DNA of 64,000 nucleotides from assembly GCA_052180195.1 (NCBI GenBank), contig CP197469.1. One strand, written 5' to 3'. Source of the stretch: Gottfriedia sp002574545 (GTDB lineage: Bacteria; Bacillota; Bacilli; Bacillales; Bacillaceae_G). Below, piece after piece: positions 16,416 through 25,811 of the stretch. Numbering within the stretch: position 1 is the first letter of the stretch; every line of letters starts with the position of its first letter. Under the pieces are notes generated by a model. That model had not been told where the DNA came from. It did no database searches and saw only the letters and a list, made by a program, of their open reading frames with translations. The position numbers and the translations under genes were made by a program.

Positions 16416-17927
16416 TTATGATGCGTTGCTTTTAGCCATTTCTTTATCTGATAAACGTTCATTACCCATTAAGAAAATTGAAATCAACGCTAATCCTACT
16501 GGAACTAGTGTCCAAAGGAATGTATGAGCAATTGATGTTGAGAACACGTCAGTAATTTTTGTGAGTATTGGTGCTGGAATCATTTTAGCAGCTTCAGGAG
16601 TAAAGGCTTGATTAATATTCGAAAAATCCTGTGGTGCGCCACTTTTTGCAAATGCATCAGTAATTTTATCAGTAAATACATTGCGTTGAATAACACCAAA
16701 AACAGTAATACCAACCGTCATTCCTAAAGCACGGAGGAATGCGTTAGTCGAACTGGCTGAACCACGATTTTCATTATCAAAATGATGCATCGCAGACATA
16801 CCAAGTACTGAGAAGGATGCCCCTACCCCTAAACCAACGATGACCATGTAAACGATCACTTGGAATTTAGTCGTATCAGGCGTTAAAGTACCTAGACAAA
16901 TAATCCCTGCTAAAAGAAGTATAACGGATCCGACCATTATATTACGATAACTAGTTTTATTCGCTAAAGCCCCACCAAATGAAGCAGAAATACTAACACT
17001 TACCATCATTGGTAATAGGACTAAACCAGAATTTGTTGCTGTTCCACCTTGAACAAACTGGATAAAGATTGGAATGTAAATTGTTGCAGCAATGAATGCC
17101 GCTCCATAAAATAATCCAACAAAGTTACTAGCAGCAAAAAGACGATATTTAAACATATTAAACGAAATAATCGGTTCAACTGCTTTACGTTCAATAAATA
17201 AAAAGATAATAAGGAAAACAGCAAATCCAGCAAATAATCCTAAAATTTGAACTGAATCCCAAGCGTATTCTTTACCGCCTAACTCAAGTGCAAACATTAA
17301 ACAGACGATACTAATAACAAATGTTGTTGCACCCCACCAGTCGATTTGTTGCTTCGTATGATTTTTTGACTCGATATAAAAATAACTAATTAGTCCAAGT
17401 GTTAAAAGTCCAAAAGGAATATTAATATAGAAAATATATCTCCAGTTAATATAATCTGTAATATAAGCGCCAATTAATGGTCCAAGAACACTTGATAATC
17501 CAAATACGGCACCAAAAATACCACTCATTTTACCACGCTTTTCAACAGGAAACACATCCCAAATAATTGAAAAAGCAATTGGCATTAAAGCACTTCCACC
17601 AATCCCTTGAATAGCACGGTAAATACTAAGCTGAATAATCGAATCGGCAGTTCCACAAAGAACTGAACCTAAAATGAATAATATAATCCCTAACATAAAA
17701 AATCTTTTCCTACCATACATATCAGAAAGTTTACCGAAAATTGGCATCCCAGCCATTTCTGTAACTAAGTAAGCCGATGTTACCCAAACAAATTTATCAT
17801 AGCCACCTAAATCTTTTAAGATTGTAGGCATCGCCGTAGAAACGATTGTATTATCAAGAGAAGCGAAAAATATCCCAAGTAATAACGCAATCATAACAGG
17901 AACCAGTTTTGTTTCCCTTTTTTGCAT
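16416..17927 (-). CDS. MFS multidrug exporter, DHA2 (14-TM) family
   Basis: A 503-residue transporter with fourteen predicted helices. Motif A is GKLSDMYGRKRFF (about residues 64-76). The DHA2 motif near the N-terminus reads LDNTIVSTAMPTI, with the conserved Asp, and motif C GAVFGLSSVLGPLIGA is near 140, marking a drug/proton antiporter. It resembles EmrB/QacA/Mdr-type pumps of Bacillus. It is a single-gene unit; no local regulator is adjacent, although a small glycine-rich membrane protein is encoded just upstream. Substrate range cannot be predicted. Confidence 0.9.
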   Translation of the reverse strand: MQKRETKLVPVMIALLLGIFFASLDNTIVSTAMPTILKDLGGYDKFVWVTSAYLVTEMAGMPIFGKLSDMYGRKRFFMLGIILFILGSVLCGTADSIIQLSIYRAIQGIGGSALMPIAFSIIWDVFPVEKRGKMSGIFGAVFGLSSVLGPLIGAYITDYINWRYIFYINIPFGLLTLGLISYFYIESKNHTKQQIDWWGATTFVISIVCLMFALELGGKEYAWDSVQILGLFAGFAVFLIIFLFIERKAVEPIISFNMFKYRLFAASNFVGLFYGAAFIAATIYIPIFIQFVQGGTATNSGLVLLPMMVSVSISASFGGALANKTSYRNIMVGSVILLLAGIICLGTLTPDTTKFQVIVYMVIVGLGVGASFSVLGMSAMHHFDNENRGSASSTNAFLRALGMTVGITVFGVIQRNVFTDKITDAFAKSGAPQDFSNINQAFTPEAAKMIPAPILTKITDVFSTSIAHTFLWTLVPVGLALISIFLMGNERLSDKEMAKSNAS

Positions 17928-18070
17928 GATGATCTCTCCTTTTACATTTCAAGCATAAATTTAAATCATGTATTCATGTCTAACTTAAGTATATGACTGA
18001 CTAAAAACGCTCTTCTCTAGAGAACTAAGTCTATAATAATCTTTGACGATCATTCGCACTATTGTCAAAA

Positions 18071-18250
18071 TCAGTCTCTATTAATGTATAAAATAGCATT
18101 ACTTAATAGACCTAAACCTATTCCAATTCCAAACCCGAGAAATCCTCCTACGATTAAATGTGATGTAAAATAACCTACACCTAAACCAATCGTTAATCCT
18201 AAAATTACAAAAGCAGCATAAAAAATACCTACAGCTTCCTCATGTCTCAT
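18071..18250 (-). CDS. Small glycine-rich two-helix membrane protein
   Basis: A 59-residue frame from ATG 18250 to TGA 18071. It has two hydrophobic segments (about 9-28 and 31-53) with GLTIGLGVGYF and GGFLGFGIGIGLGLL glycine-zipper patterns, and a charged N-terminus MRHEE. GGAAGGA lies about 14 bases upstream, rather far for a ribosome binding site. No family name is known to me. Gly-rich helices suggest tight packing or oligomerisation in the membrane. A protein of similar design but no close sequence match is encoded at 50392-50556. Confidence 0.6.
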   Translation of the reverse strand: MRHEEAVGIFYAAFVILGLTIGLGVGYFTSHLIVGGFLGFGIGIGLGLLSNAILYINRD

Positions 18251-18539
18251 ACTATATAATCATTCCTTCCATACAATTTAATTTCACATAAAGTAATGAA
18301 TGTATCTATAAATACTTTAATTAACGTACAGTTAATATAACATTGTTTCGTTACTTAAACAATATATAAATTTAAATTTTATTGTTTTATTTTTATAAAA
18401 ACAGTACTTTACATGTAAATATATTACTACTTATTCATTAACTTTATTGTATAAAAAGGAATAAAACAACGTTACGCATAAAAACCCAACAAAAAACAAA
18501 ACATTGTTGTGTTACCCTGGAATTAAATCTTTCACTTTA
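18251..18539. other. A/T-rich intergenic stretch
   Basis: Very A/T-rich DNA between two minus-strand genes. The only structure I can support is a weak hairpin near 18481-18514. Confidence 0.4.
18481..18514 (-). terminator. Weak terminator-like hairpin
   Basis: AACCCAACA and TGTTGTGTT pair with one mismatch; TTTTT follows on the minus strand. It would end the yitY/yitZ-like operon. Confidence 0.45.
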
Positions 18540-19082
18540 TTATTTAGGACCAGTCTGAACCTTGCTCGTTAACATTTTATAGCAAAGACCAATTGCACTT
18601 ATTATGAAAAGCCAAGCCGCTAGATGAAACATAAATTGAATGTCAATCGATTCAAGTAAAGTGCCTACACCTATAATACAGATAGCAGTTACAAAAGACG
18701 TCCAAAATAAGTAACTTCTATAAAAATCAGATGAAGCGTTCATAAATAATTTCTTTTCAGCAATTTTGAATAACGCAGTAAATCCTCCAAATAAAACTTG
18801 CCCAATATAGACGATTTTAATATTATCGATCAAAGGCAGTGAAAAAAACAATAAACAGCAAAATAATGAGTGGAATATCATTAATAAAAATGGTGAAACC
18901 CGGTCAACGAATCGGCCTCCAAAGTATACTACCACACTTAAACTTAATGAAAAAAGTCCATATAATAAACTAAATACATCATATGCATCTCCTATATTCC
19001 TTAAGAAGAGGACATAATATGGAAATACTAAAGAACTGCTAAATCCAATAATACTTAGTAATGCGATTAAAAAACGGTTCAT
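18540..19082 (-). CDS. Half-size MFS-like membrane protein (YitZ-like)
   Basis: A 180-residue protein with about six hydrophobic helices, half the size of a normal major-facilitator transporter. The FGGRFVDRVSPFLLM segment (about 52-66) resembles MFS motif A after helix 2. I chose ATG 19082, four bases after the stop of the oxidase gene, because GGGGAGT lies 6 bases upstream; longer in-frame starts lie inside that gene. The tight coupling recalls B. subtilis yitY-yitZ, where YitZ is likewise described as transporter-like. It may dimerise, or the gene may be a reduced transporter. I see no frameshift that would restore a second half. Confidence 0.7.
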   Translation of the reverse strand: MNRFLIALLSIIGFSSSLVFPYYVLFLRNIGDAYDVFSLLYGLFSLSLSVVVYFGGRFVDRVSPFLLMIFHSLFCCLLFFSLPLIDNIKIVYIGQVLFGGFTALFKIAEKKLFMNASSDFYRSYLFWTSFVTAICIIGVGTLLESIDIQFMFHLAAWLFIISAIGLCYKMLTSKVQTGPK

Positions 19083-19086
19083 AGGA

Positions 19087-20523
19087 TTACTCCCCATAGT
19101 TTTCATAAAATGTATTGATAAATACATTATTTGGATCAAACTCTCTTTTCTTATTGAAAAAATCTTGCGTTTTAGGATATGCCCTTATCATTTGTTGCTT
19201 AGACTGATATGGATAATACGGTAAATAATAAGTTCCTTTATGCGCCAAAGTTAGATCAGTCCACTTTTGGATTACTTCTTTTGCATATTGAACAGACTTC
19301 TGATCTTTACCGTGTTGAATCAATACAACGAAAGCAAACATATCATCTTTCGCATAATTCATGACTGTTTCATGATCTTTTTCAACGTAACGAATCGTTA
19401 TATTTAATATATTTAAATTTTCATATTGTAAATATTCTCTAACATCATCAATGTAGCGAGTAAATTCATTTACAGGTACAAAAAATTCCTGCAATACTTG
19501 TGTATCTTGACGGTCATCGAATTCCATAAACTTACTTTCAGAGCGCATGACATTATTACGAGTTTCGTAGTTTCCATTTAGCGAGTGAATAAAGCGATAT
19601 TGGAAATCCCAAAAAAGATTTTTACCCATGTCCGAAGTTCTGGACATACCAAGTGCAAACTTCGGTAAAAAAGTGGAATGATCTTCCTTCAGCTCTTGAT
19701 CTGAATCGGACATTTTACGGGATGTTGCCATATAATTAATTGCATAAACCTTATTAAAAAAACTATCTGGCGCAACTGAAATTCTAGCTATATGCATTCT
19801 TGCCTCTTCGTTTTCTAAAACGTTCTTGTTAAAATAATTTGGATACTTCTTATAGTCCATCGTTTTTGTTTCTACTCGATATAATTCATTATCTGTTAAT
19901 TGGAACTCTACTTCTAAAATAATTCCAAATAATCCATATCCACCTAATACATAAGGAAATAATTCCTTATTCTCCGTGCGGCTTACTTTTATTACTTTTC
20001 CTTCTGGTGTTAATAATGTAAACCAATTAACAGTACTAGCTAATGAGTGATTCCGAATGTCCCGACCATGTGCGTTCACACTTAATGAACCACCTACTGA
20101 GAAGATTTCTTGTGACTGAGTTACTTTTAATGCGAGATGATACGGATTAATCGCTTTTTGTATATCTCCCCATGTAGCACCACTTTGAACGATCACCGTC
20201 TTTTGAATAGGATCCACTTTTTTAACTTTATTAAATGTTTTTAAATCAATGACCACACCATCTTTATAATATGTATGCCCCCCTTGACTATGTCGCTCTC
20301 CCGCAATGGATACCGTCTTGCCTTGTTTTTTTGCATCGATTACAATTTTCTTTAATTGCTCTACTTCCTTTCCTTTCACAATACGATCAATTTTAGTAGG
20401 AAGAAGATGGCCAACATCATCAATCACTCCATGCTTTAGAGGGGAAGGTTTATTCCAAAGCGTATGTAAAACTGTCACAAACACGGTTAAGAGGAGTATT
20501 CCTACAAATATTCTTTTCCCCAT
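19087..20523 (-). CDS. yitY: FAD-linked oxidase of the aldonolactone-oxidase type (YitY-like)
   Basis: A 478-residue protein with one N-terminal hydrophobic helix (residues 4-20) that may anchor it outside the membrane. The PCMH/FAD-binding domain covers about 50-230. It contains SIAGERHSQGGHTYY (the His of the HSxGG motif is a typical covalent flavin site), SGATWGDIQKAI and SVGGSLSVNAHGRD. The C-terminal half resembles D-arabinono-1,4-lactone/L-gulonolactone oxidases. These enzymes oxidise sugar lactones or alcohols with oxygen as acceptor; the real substrate is unknown. It is encoded directly upstream of the small transporter-like protein. Confidence 0.85.
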   Translation of the reverse strand: MGKRIFVGILLLTVFVTVLHTLWNKPSPLKHGVIDDVGHLLPTKIDRIVKGKEVEQLKKIVIDAKKQGKTVSIAGERHSQGGHTYYKDGVVIDLKTFNKVKKVDPIQKTVIVQSGATWGDIQKAINPYHLALKVTQSQEIFSVGGSLSVNAHGRDIRNHSLASTVNWFTLLTPEGKVIKVSRTENKELFPYVLGGYGLFGIILEVEFQLTDNELYRVETKTMDYKKYPNYFNKNVLENEEARMHIARISVAPDSFFNKVYAINYMATSRKMSDSDQELKEDHSTFLPKFALGMSRTSDMGKNLFWDFQYRFIHSLNGNYETRNNVMRSESKFMEFDDRQDTQVLQEFFVPVNEFTRYIDDVREYLQYENLNILNITIRYVEKDHETVMNYAKDDMFAFVVLIQHGKDQKSVQYAKEVIQKWTDLTLAHKGTYYLPYYPYQSKQQMIRAYPKTQDFFNKKREFDPNNVFINTFYENYGE

Positions 20524-20558
20524 GTTCTTTTCCTCCTAATAAAAAAAATAAATTTAAG

Positions 20559-20610
20559 CGTTAAAAAAGACGTGCTTACACTAATGTATAATACACGTCT
20601 TATTTTAACG
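20559..20610 (-). terminator. Rho-independent terminator of ydbT
   Basis: CGTTAAAA/AAGACGTG pairs with CACGTCTT/TTTTAACG across a longer A/T loop; T-rich on the minus strand. It lies between ydbT and the yitY-like gene. Confidence 0.75.
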
Positions 20611-20633
20611 ATCTGTGCTTATTTAATATGATA

Positions 20634-22055
20634 TTAACTAAACCAACCAATCATTCGATTTACGTCTTTTTCATCTAAATGTCTTACTTGATAAGTACGT
20701 CCAAATTGGCTCGAAAGAATCGTAATATAGATCGATTTTAGTTTGACTCTTTTTTGCAGGAAACTTTGTTCACCGATCAATACTTGTATTCTCTCTTTTG
20801 GTAAAATCGCGGTTGTTCTAGAGAAATAACCAGACTGAACGATCACAGTTCGATCTAATAATGTATAGCCTGCATTTCTAAATCCTAATTCCCCTATAAA
20901 TAGACCGAAAAATACAATGCCATAAACCCAGAAGTGAATAAATGGAAGAAATACAATTCCACTTGCTAGTAGAAGAAATGTAATCGTCATTCTTGAATAA
21001 TACGTTTTTCGAGCTCTTTTCGGTGCTCTGTTTGATATTTCATCATAGTTAATAGAAGGAATAAAATTTTTTAAAAATAATTGGACATCCTTCGTTTTTA
21101 TAAACGGATGTAGAACATGTCTACCTTGTTCCTGCTTATCCCCCATGCCAACAGCTTCTACGTATACAGTCGAATAGCCAAATAATTGACGAATAATCCC
21201 TTCTTTTACAACTACTCCTTGAATTCGTTTTAAAGAAACCGTAAATTCATTTTTTTCGAATAACCCTCTTGTAATAATAATTCGATCATCTTTTCTTTGG
21301 ACAGTAAAGTTTGCAAACTTTAATATGTATCGAATGGTTGAAAAAATGAGGGCAAGTAATAAACTACCTAAAAATACAATAAAGAACATCATGTAAGTGA
21401 ATGTTTGTATTTGATTATATATTGCCACATAAATACTATGAGGCAGTAAATCCTCGATTTGTGAAAATAATGATGCTAACACGGCAAAAGCTAGTCCGAC
21501 TTCAAAGGAAGTAATTCCAGCTAAAAAAAGTTTTCTCGTTTCAATTGTTAAACTTATATCTACTAATGGCACTGCTTGTACACTATTTTCCTCAGCTACA
21601 ACCAAACCTACTTTTTTCTTTTTAGAGTTTAATACTTCATTTTTTAATGAAAGTGCCACTTCTTTAGGTATTGCATTTAATATACCTTCAGCTTTTTTTC
21701 CACCAGCTGTTTCAATTCGTACGCTCACCACATTAAAAAACTGTTGAATAAATCCAGCATTAATTGAAAAAGATTGAATGCGTTCTTTTTGAATAAATGT
21801 ATTCTCTATTACAAATAATCCTGAACGAATTCTAAATTCATCTTCCGTTATATAGTAAGTAAATCGATACCATTTTATGATTGCTGAAGCAACTGGAAAA
21901 ATAATCAGAACTGCAGCAAACAAATATTGAAACATTGACCCTTTACCACCTGAAAGTAAAAGTATAATAAGTGGTATTAGTACGTTTTTAATTTGTTCTA
22001 AAAATACGGTAAGGATATAAGCTGGATGTTGTCTTTTCGGCTCATACATCGTCAT
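20634..22055 (-). CDS. ydbT: bPH2-domain membrane protein
   Basis: A 473-residue protein with three bacterial PH (bPH2/DUF304) domains, each next to hydrophobic helices. Repeats such as TYYITEDEFRIRSGLF...FIQKERIQSF, ...RIIITRGLF...VSLKRIQGVVV and ...RTVIVQSGYFSRTTAILPKERIQVL mark the three copies. I prefer ATG 22055 over a GTG one codon earlier because AAGGA is 6 bases upstream. Its first 14 bases overlap the end of the ydbS-like gene, so translation is coupled. B. subtilis YdbT has the same layout and is linked with resistance to antimicrobial peptides made by competitors. Its mechanism is not settled. Confidence 0.9.
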   Translation of the reverse strand: MTMYEPKRQHPAYILTVFLEQIKNVLIPLIILLLSGGKGSMFQYLFAAVLIIFPVASAIIKWYRFTYYITEDEFRIRSGLFVIENTFIQKERIQSFSINAGFIQQFFNVVSVRIETAGGKKAEGILNAIPKEVALSLKNEVLNSKKKKVGLVVAEENSVQAVPLVDISLTIETRKLFLAGITSFEVGLAFAVLASLFSQIEDLLPHSIYVAIYNQIQTFTYMMFFIVFLGSLLLALIFSTIRYILKFANFTVQRKDDRIIITRGLFEKNEFTVSLKRIQGVVVKEGIIRQLFGYSTVYVEAVGMGDKQEQGRHVLHPFIKTKDVQLFLKNFIPSINYDEISNRAPKRARKTYYSRMTITFLLLASGIVFLPFIHFWVYGIVFFGLFIGELGFRNAGYTLLDRTVIVQSGYFSRTTAILPKERIQVLIGEQSFLQKRVKLKSIYITILSSQFGRTYQVRHLDEKDVNRMIGWFS

Positions 22056-22521
22056 CACTGATCCTTGCTAAGTAGATAATTTTATCTCTAAGCTTTTCTG
22101 CATCGTGGTGTTCTAAGCCTTCAATTTCATGTGTGGTAGCTGCCGTGGAAATATTCACTGTAGATAAACCGTATCGACGCAGTATTGGTCCTACTTCTGT
22201 CGTCACGTGTTGAACTCTGACCATAGGAATGACAATTCGTTTAATAACAAATATTCCTTTTTGAATTTCTAACTCATTTTCATAAATCTCATATGCGGTA
22301 TATTTCATTTTTAGTCTTGGTAAAAATAAAGTTAAAAAAATAATTAACGTTATAACGACACATATCATCATCATTAAAATAAAGAAGGGAAGTGAAAAAG
22401 ATCTCATAAGAAAATAATAGATAATTGGTAAAGTAACTAAAGAGATACTGCTTAATAGTGATGTAATTCTCCATACCGACCTCATTTTAGGTGATGGTCT
22501 TTGTGATGGATTTGCTCTCAT
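22042..22521 (-). CDS. ydbS: bPH2-domain membrane protein
   Basis: A 159-residue protein with two N-terminal hydrophobic helices (about 20-70) followed by one bPH2 domain (YTAYEIYENELEIQKGIF...IVIPMVRVQHVTTEVGPILRRYGL). This is the YdbS half of the ydbS-ydbT pair. The two genes overlap and form one operon on the minus strand. The products probably form a membrane complex. The conserved R-x-QH-x-E motif at the end of the first strand set is intact. Confidence 0.9.
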   Translation of the reverse strand: MRANPSQRPSPKMRSVWRITSLLSSISLVTLPIIYYFLMRSFSLPFFILMMMICVVITLIIFLTLFLPRLKMKYTAYEIYENELEIQKGIFVIKRIVIPMVRVQHVTTEVGPILRRYGLSTVNISTAATTHEIEGLEHHDAEKLRDKIIYLARISDDDV

Positions 22522-22754
22522 TTAATCACCTTTTCTATCTCATTAATCTATCACTTACTATATCATACCATGAGACAAACTATTCACAAACCTCCTATTT
22601 ATCGACAAAGTTAAAAAAAGGTAATTTTCCCCATAAATTGAAGTGAAAATATCATTTATTTAAGCAATTTAAACAGATTGATTGAAAACTTTATTAATAA
22701 AAAAAGGCTATACCATAAAGTCCAACGTACAATGACCTATTTAGAAACCCCATT

Positions 22755-23540
22755 TCATTTTTGATAATTTGTTACAGATTCTCTAAAATTTACAATTACC
22801 TTAGCCTGCCCTTCTACAATCTTAGCAAATTCATCCATAGTAGTGTCATACTTAATATAAATTCTTGGTAAAAGATAGTTTTCATTCTTTGTACCTTTTT
22901 CTATAAAATATTCCGGATCTGTTGCTACTGCAAAAGAATAGTACTTTTTTGTTTCCTCAATTACTTTATCATTATGATAACCATAAGGATACGAGAGAGC
23001 TATCACAGCTTTTCCAGTAATCGATTGAATCTTCTCTTTGGAATCTTTCAATTCATGCTTATAATCATTGATCTTCCTTAAATCTGGATGAGTTGCAGTA
23101 TGTGATTGGATTGAGAACATCCCTGAATCAGCCATCTTTTTTAAGTCCGTGCTAGAAAGACGATCTGGCCATCCAATATAGTCGGATATTGCAAAAATAG
23201 ATGCTTTTGGTGTAAACGTATCCGATTTCAATTTTTGAAAGATTTTTACTACATTTAAGTTATTTTTATAACCGTCATCAATCGTAATAAATATAGGTTT
23301 CTTTACTTTATTACGGTCTTTCCATTGCTCAAAAGTTAAAAGCGTAAATCCATGATCACGTAAATAGATCATTTGCTTTTCAAAATTCTCTGGTGAGACA
23401 AACAAAGCTCTTACTCCGTGGCCAGTAAACTCATCAATGGAATGATAAATTAGAATTGGAATTTTATCTGCAGCATGTGTTTTTTCTGGCAACTGGATCC
23501 ACAAAAATAGACATAGAAACAATAAAAATATCTTTCGCAT
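22755..23540 (-). CDS. Secreted polysaccharide deacetylase
   Basis: A 261-residue protein with a signal peptide (residues 1-23, cleavage after THA). The NodB homology domain has ITIDDGYKNN (metal Asp and catalytic Asp near 94-95), SHTATHPDL (HxxxH metal ligands near 148-152) and LSYPYGYHN. The start-side segment ILIYHSI is typical of the PgaB/IcaB/YheN-type subfamily, which removes N-acetyl groups from cell-surface glycans. It is a single gene, terminated separately from the yod operon. It might act with the family 2 glycosyltransferase at 51-52 kb, but they are far apart. Confidence 0.88.
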   Translation of the reverse strand: MRKIFLLFLCLFLWIQLPEKTHAADKIPILIYHSIDEFTGHGVRALFVSPENFEKQMIYLRDHGFTLLTFEQWKDRNKVKKPIFITIDDGYKNNLNVVKIFQKLKSDTFTPKASIFAISDYIGWPDRLSSTDLKKMADSGMFSIQSHTATHPDLRKINDYKHELKDSKEKIQSITGKAVIALSYPYGYHNDKVIEETKKYYSFAVATDPEYFIEKGTKNENYLLPRIYIKYDTTMDEFAKIVEGQAKVIVNFRESVTNYQK

Positions 23541-23685
23541 AAAAATCCTCTCTTTACCTTTTTATTCTTTAGTGTTCCAATTTCCATTTTAACTATCATT
23601 TTTTCTAGCAATTTTATAGGATTGATTCAATCTGTTGCCTACGCGTTAGATAATTCAATCATGCTTACCTTAACTAGTAATAAAT

Positions 23686-23718
23686 AAAAGCCCGTTACTC
23701 ATATGTAGTAACGGGCCT
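23686..23718 (-). terminator. Rho-independent terminator of the yod operon
   Basis: Perfect 10-bp arms GCCCGTTACT and its partner, closed by ACATATG, followed by TTTTATTTA on the minus strand. The rest of the 312-bp gap between yodQ and the deacetylase gene shows nothing else. Confidence 0.85.
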
Positions 23719-23852
23719 CTCTATTTAATGTTTTTTTAGATGAGTCAATTTGATCGAACTTCCCATGATAAGATAAAAGTTCATATTATTTCCGTGAAAA
23801 TATTTTTGGTTTCTTTTCATCTTTAATCTACTTATTTTGATAAAATACTTCA

Positions 23853-25121
23853 TTATTCATCTACCCCACACCAATCTAGTAAAGTGTATGCAATTACTTT
23901 TGCACAATGAATACATTCATCTAAATCAATGTATTCATTTGGGTAATGTGCAACTTTCGTTTCCCCTGGTCCAAAAACAATAGTAGGTATTTGTTTTATT
24001 TGTGTAAATAATCCACCGTCTGTGCCCCATGGAGAGGCTTCAATAATCGGTTCTTTTTTATAAACAGTTTGATATGATTTCTTCAGCGATTCCATAAATG
24101 GATGCAAAGGATCGATACTACCTGGTAACCATCTTGCTCCAAAAAATTCAACCTCAACCGGATTTTCAATAAACCAATCATCAATTAATGAGAGTGTTTT
24201 AAGCCACTTCGTTATTTCAAGTTTAGCCTCTTCGATTGTTTCATTTGGTGAAACACCTAATCTTCCTTCTAGCGTAACCAGATCTGAGACAGAAGAGGGC
24301 CAAGTCCCCCCATTTATTTTTCCAATATTAATTGGAATTGGGATTGGCACATTTTTGTAAAGTGGATCATCTAGTAATCTTGTATTTCGAACTTTTTCTA
24401 ATTGATTGATATGATTAATAACCATCATACTTTTTTCAATTGCACTAACGCCTTCATACCTCGTTCCTCCGTGGGCAACTTTACCTTTTACTTTTATTCG
24501 AAACCAAACACTACCTTGCTGTTTTGGAAATATTTTCATTTTAGTAGGTTCTGGGATAAGGACTGCATCTGCTTCGTATCCTCTTAAGATCGTTGCTAGC
24601 GTCCCTGCCCCTCCACTTTCTTCCTCAATAACACTTTCAAAATAGATATCGCCTTTAATCGGAATATTTAATTTTTTGATTGCCTCAATCGCAAATAGTG
24701 CTGCAACATTTCCGCCCTTCATATCTGTTGTTCCCCTGCCATATAAGCGATTTCCTACAATTGCACCACTATACGGATGAAGATCCCAACTACTTAATTC
24801 ACCCTCAGGAACTACATCAATATGACCATTTAAAATAATCGATCTACCATTTCCTGTTCCCTTAAAAATTGCAACGATATTCGGACTATCTTTAAATGAA
24901 GTTCGTTCTGAAATAAAATAAGATGATTTCGTTAATTCCTCAATTGACGGTTCAAAGACATCAATCACTAATCCAAGATTTCGTAAATAATTTGAGATAA
25001 TATTTTGTGCTCCTGCTTCATTGCCTGAAACACTTTTTTCACGAACGAGATGCTGAAGTAATTCAATTGCCTTGTTTTTATTTTTATGAATGTAGTCATT
25101 AATTTTAGCTTTCAAATCCAA
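23853..25121 (-). CDS. yodQ: M20-family deacylase/peptidase (YodQ)
   Basis: A 422-residue metallo-hydrolase of the ArgE/DapE/carboxypeptidase G2 class. Metal motifs are NGHIDVVPEG (His near 100, Asp near 102), GRGTTDMKGG (bridging Asp near 135) and ESVIEEESGG (catalytic Glu near 168 and metal Glu). The dimerisation lid domain lies in the middle. It ends a four-gene operon with a CoA-transferase and an aminotransferase, as in B. subtilis yodT-yodS-yodR-yodQ. In that context removal of an acyl group from an amino-acid derivative, such as an acetylated beta-amino acid, is plausible but unproven. Confidence 0.88.
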   Translation of the reverse strand: MDLKAKINDYIHKNKNKAIELLQHLVREKSVSGNEAGAQNIISNYLRNLGLVIDVFEPSIEELTKSSYFISERTSFKDSPNIVAIFKGTGNGRSIILNGHIDVVPEGELSSWDLHPYSGAIVGNRLYGRGTTDMKGGNVAALFAIEAIKKLNIPIKGDIYFESVIEEESGGAGTLATILRGYEADAVLIPEPTKMKIFPKQQGSVWFRIKVKGKVAHGGTRYEGVSAIEKSMMVINHINQLEKVRNTRLLDDPLYKNVPIPIPINIGKINGGTWPSSVSDLVTLEGRLGVSPNETIEEAKLEITKWLKTLSLIDDWFIENPVEVEFFGARWLPGSIDPLHPFMESLKKSYQTVYKKEPIIEASPWGTDGGLFTQIKQIPTIVFGPGETKVAHYPNEYIDLDECIHCAKVIAYTLLDWCGVDE

Positions 25122-25127
25122 TTTTGA

Positions 25128-25811
25128 TCACTCCCAACGATGAACAATTACATTTGGGTTCACAAATAGTGGAGCACCAGTTTTCTCTATCACATCGCTG
25201 ACTAAAAATGGAGACATTACTTCATTTAACCAAAGCTCTCCATTTTCTTTTTTAACTTCGATTACAGCCATTTCAGTAATAATTAAGTCTACACAACTTG
25301 GAGATGTAAGCGGAAGTGTACATTCAGAGACTATTTTAGGATCACCATTTTTATTAGTATGGTTCATTAAAACAATTACTTTTTTTGATTTTTGAGCTAA
25401 GTCCATTGCGCCTCCAATTCCAGGTACTCTTTTACCAGGAACAATCCAATTTGCTAAATCGCCGTTTTTACTGACTTCAAGAGCACCTAGTACGGTTAAA
25501 TCTAATAAGCCTTTTCGAATAATCGCAAAAGCTATGCTACTATCAAAATAACTGGAACCTGGAATTAGTGTTACAGGTAATCCTGCAGCATTACATAAAT
25601 TCTCGTCTTCTTCACCTTTTTGTGGAGTTGGCCCTAAACCTAACACACCATTTTCTGCATGAAACATTACTTGGCAATCATCTGGTAAGTAATTTGGGAT
25701 CAGTGAAGGAATTCCAATCCCAAGGTTCACAATCATACCGCTCTTTACTTCTTTAGCTGCACGCTTTGCCATCATTTCCCTAGGATTTATTTTTCCCAAA
25801 CCCACTTCCAA
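25128..25811 (-). CDS. yodR: 3-oxoacid CoA-transferase subunit B (YodR)
   Basis: A 227-residue CoA-transferase family I beta subunit. The NLGIGIPSLIPNYL segment near residue 30 and HAENGVLGLGP near 52 carry the catalytic Glu that forms the enzyme-CoA thioester. The start is TTG 25811, preceded by GGAAGGAG. Its first 25 bases overlap the subunit A gene, which suggests equimolar coupled synthesis. With subunit A it moves CoA between carboxylic acids, activating the acid made by the operon's other enzymes. Acceptor and donor are not known. Confidence 0.9.
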   Translation of the reverse strand: MEVGLGKINPREMMAKRAAKEVKSGMIVNLGIGIPSLIPNYLPDDCQVMFHAENGVLGLGPTPQKGEEDENLCNAAGLPVTLIPGSSYFDSSIAFAIIRKGLLDLTVLGALEVSKNGDLANWIVPGKRVPGIGGAMDLAQKSKKVIVLMNHTNKNGDPKIVSECTLPLTSPSCVDLIITEMAVIEVKKENGELWLNEVMSPFLVSDVIEKTGAPLFVNPNVIVHRWE

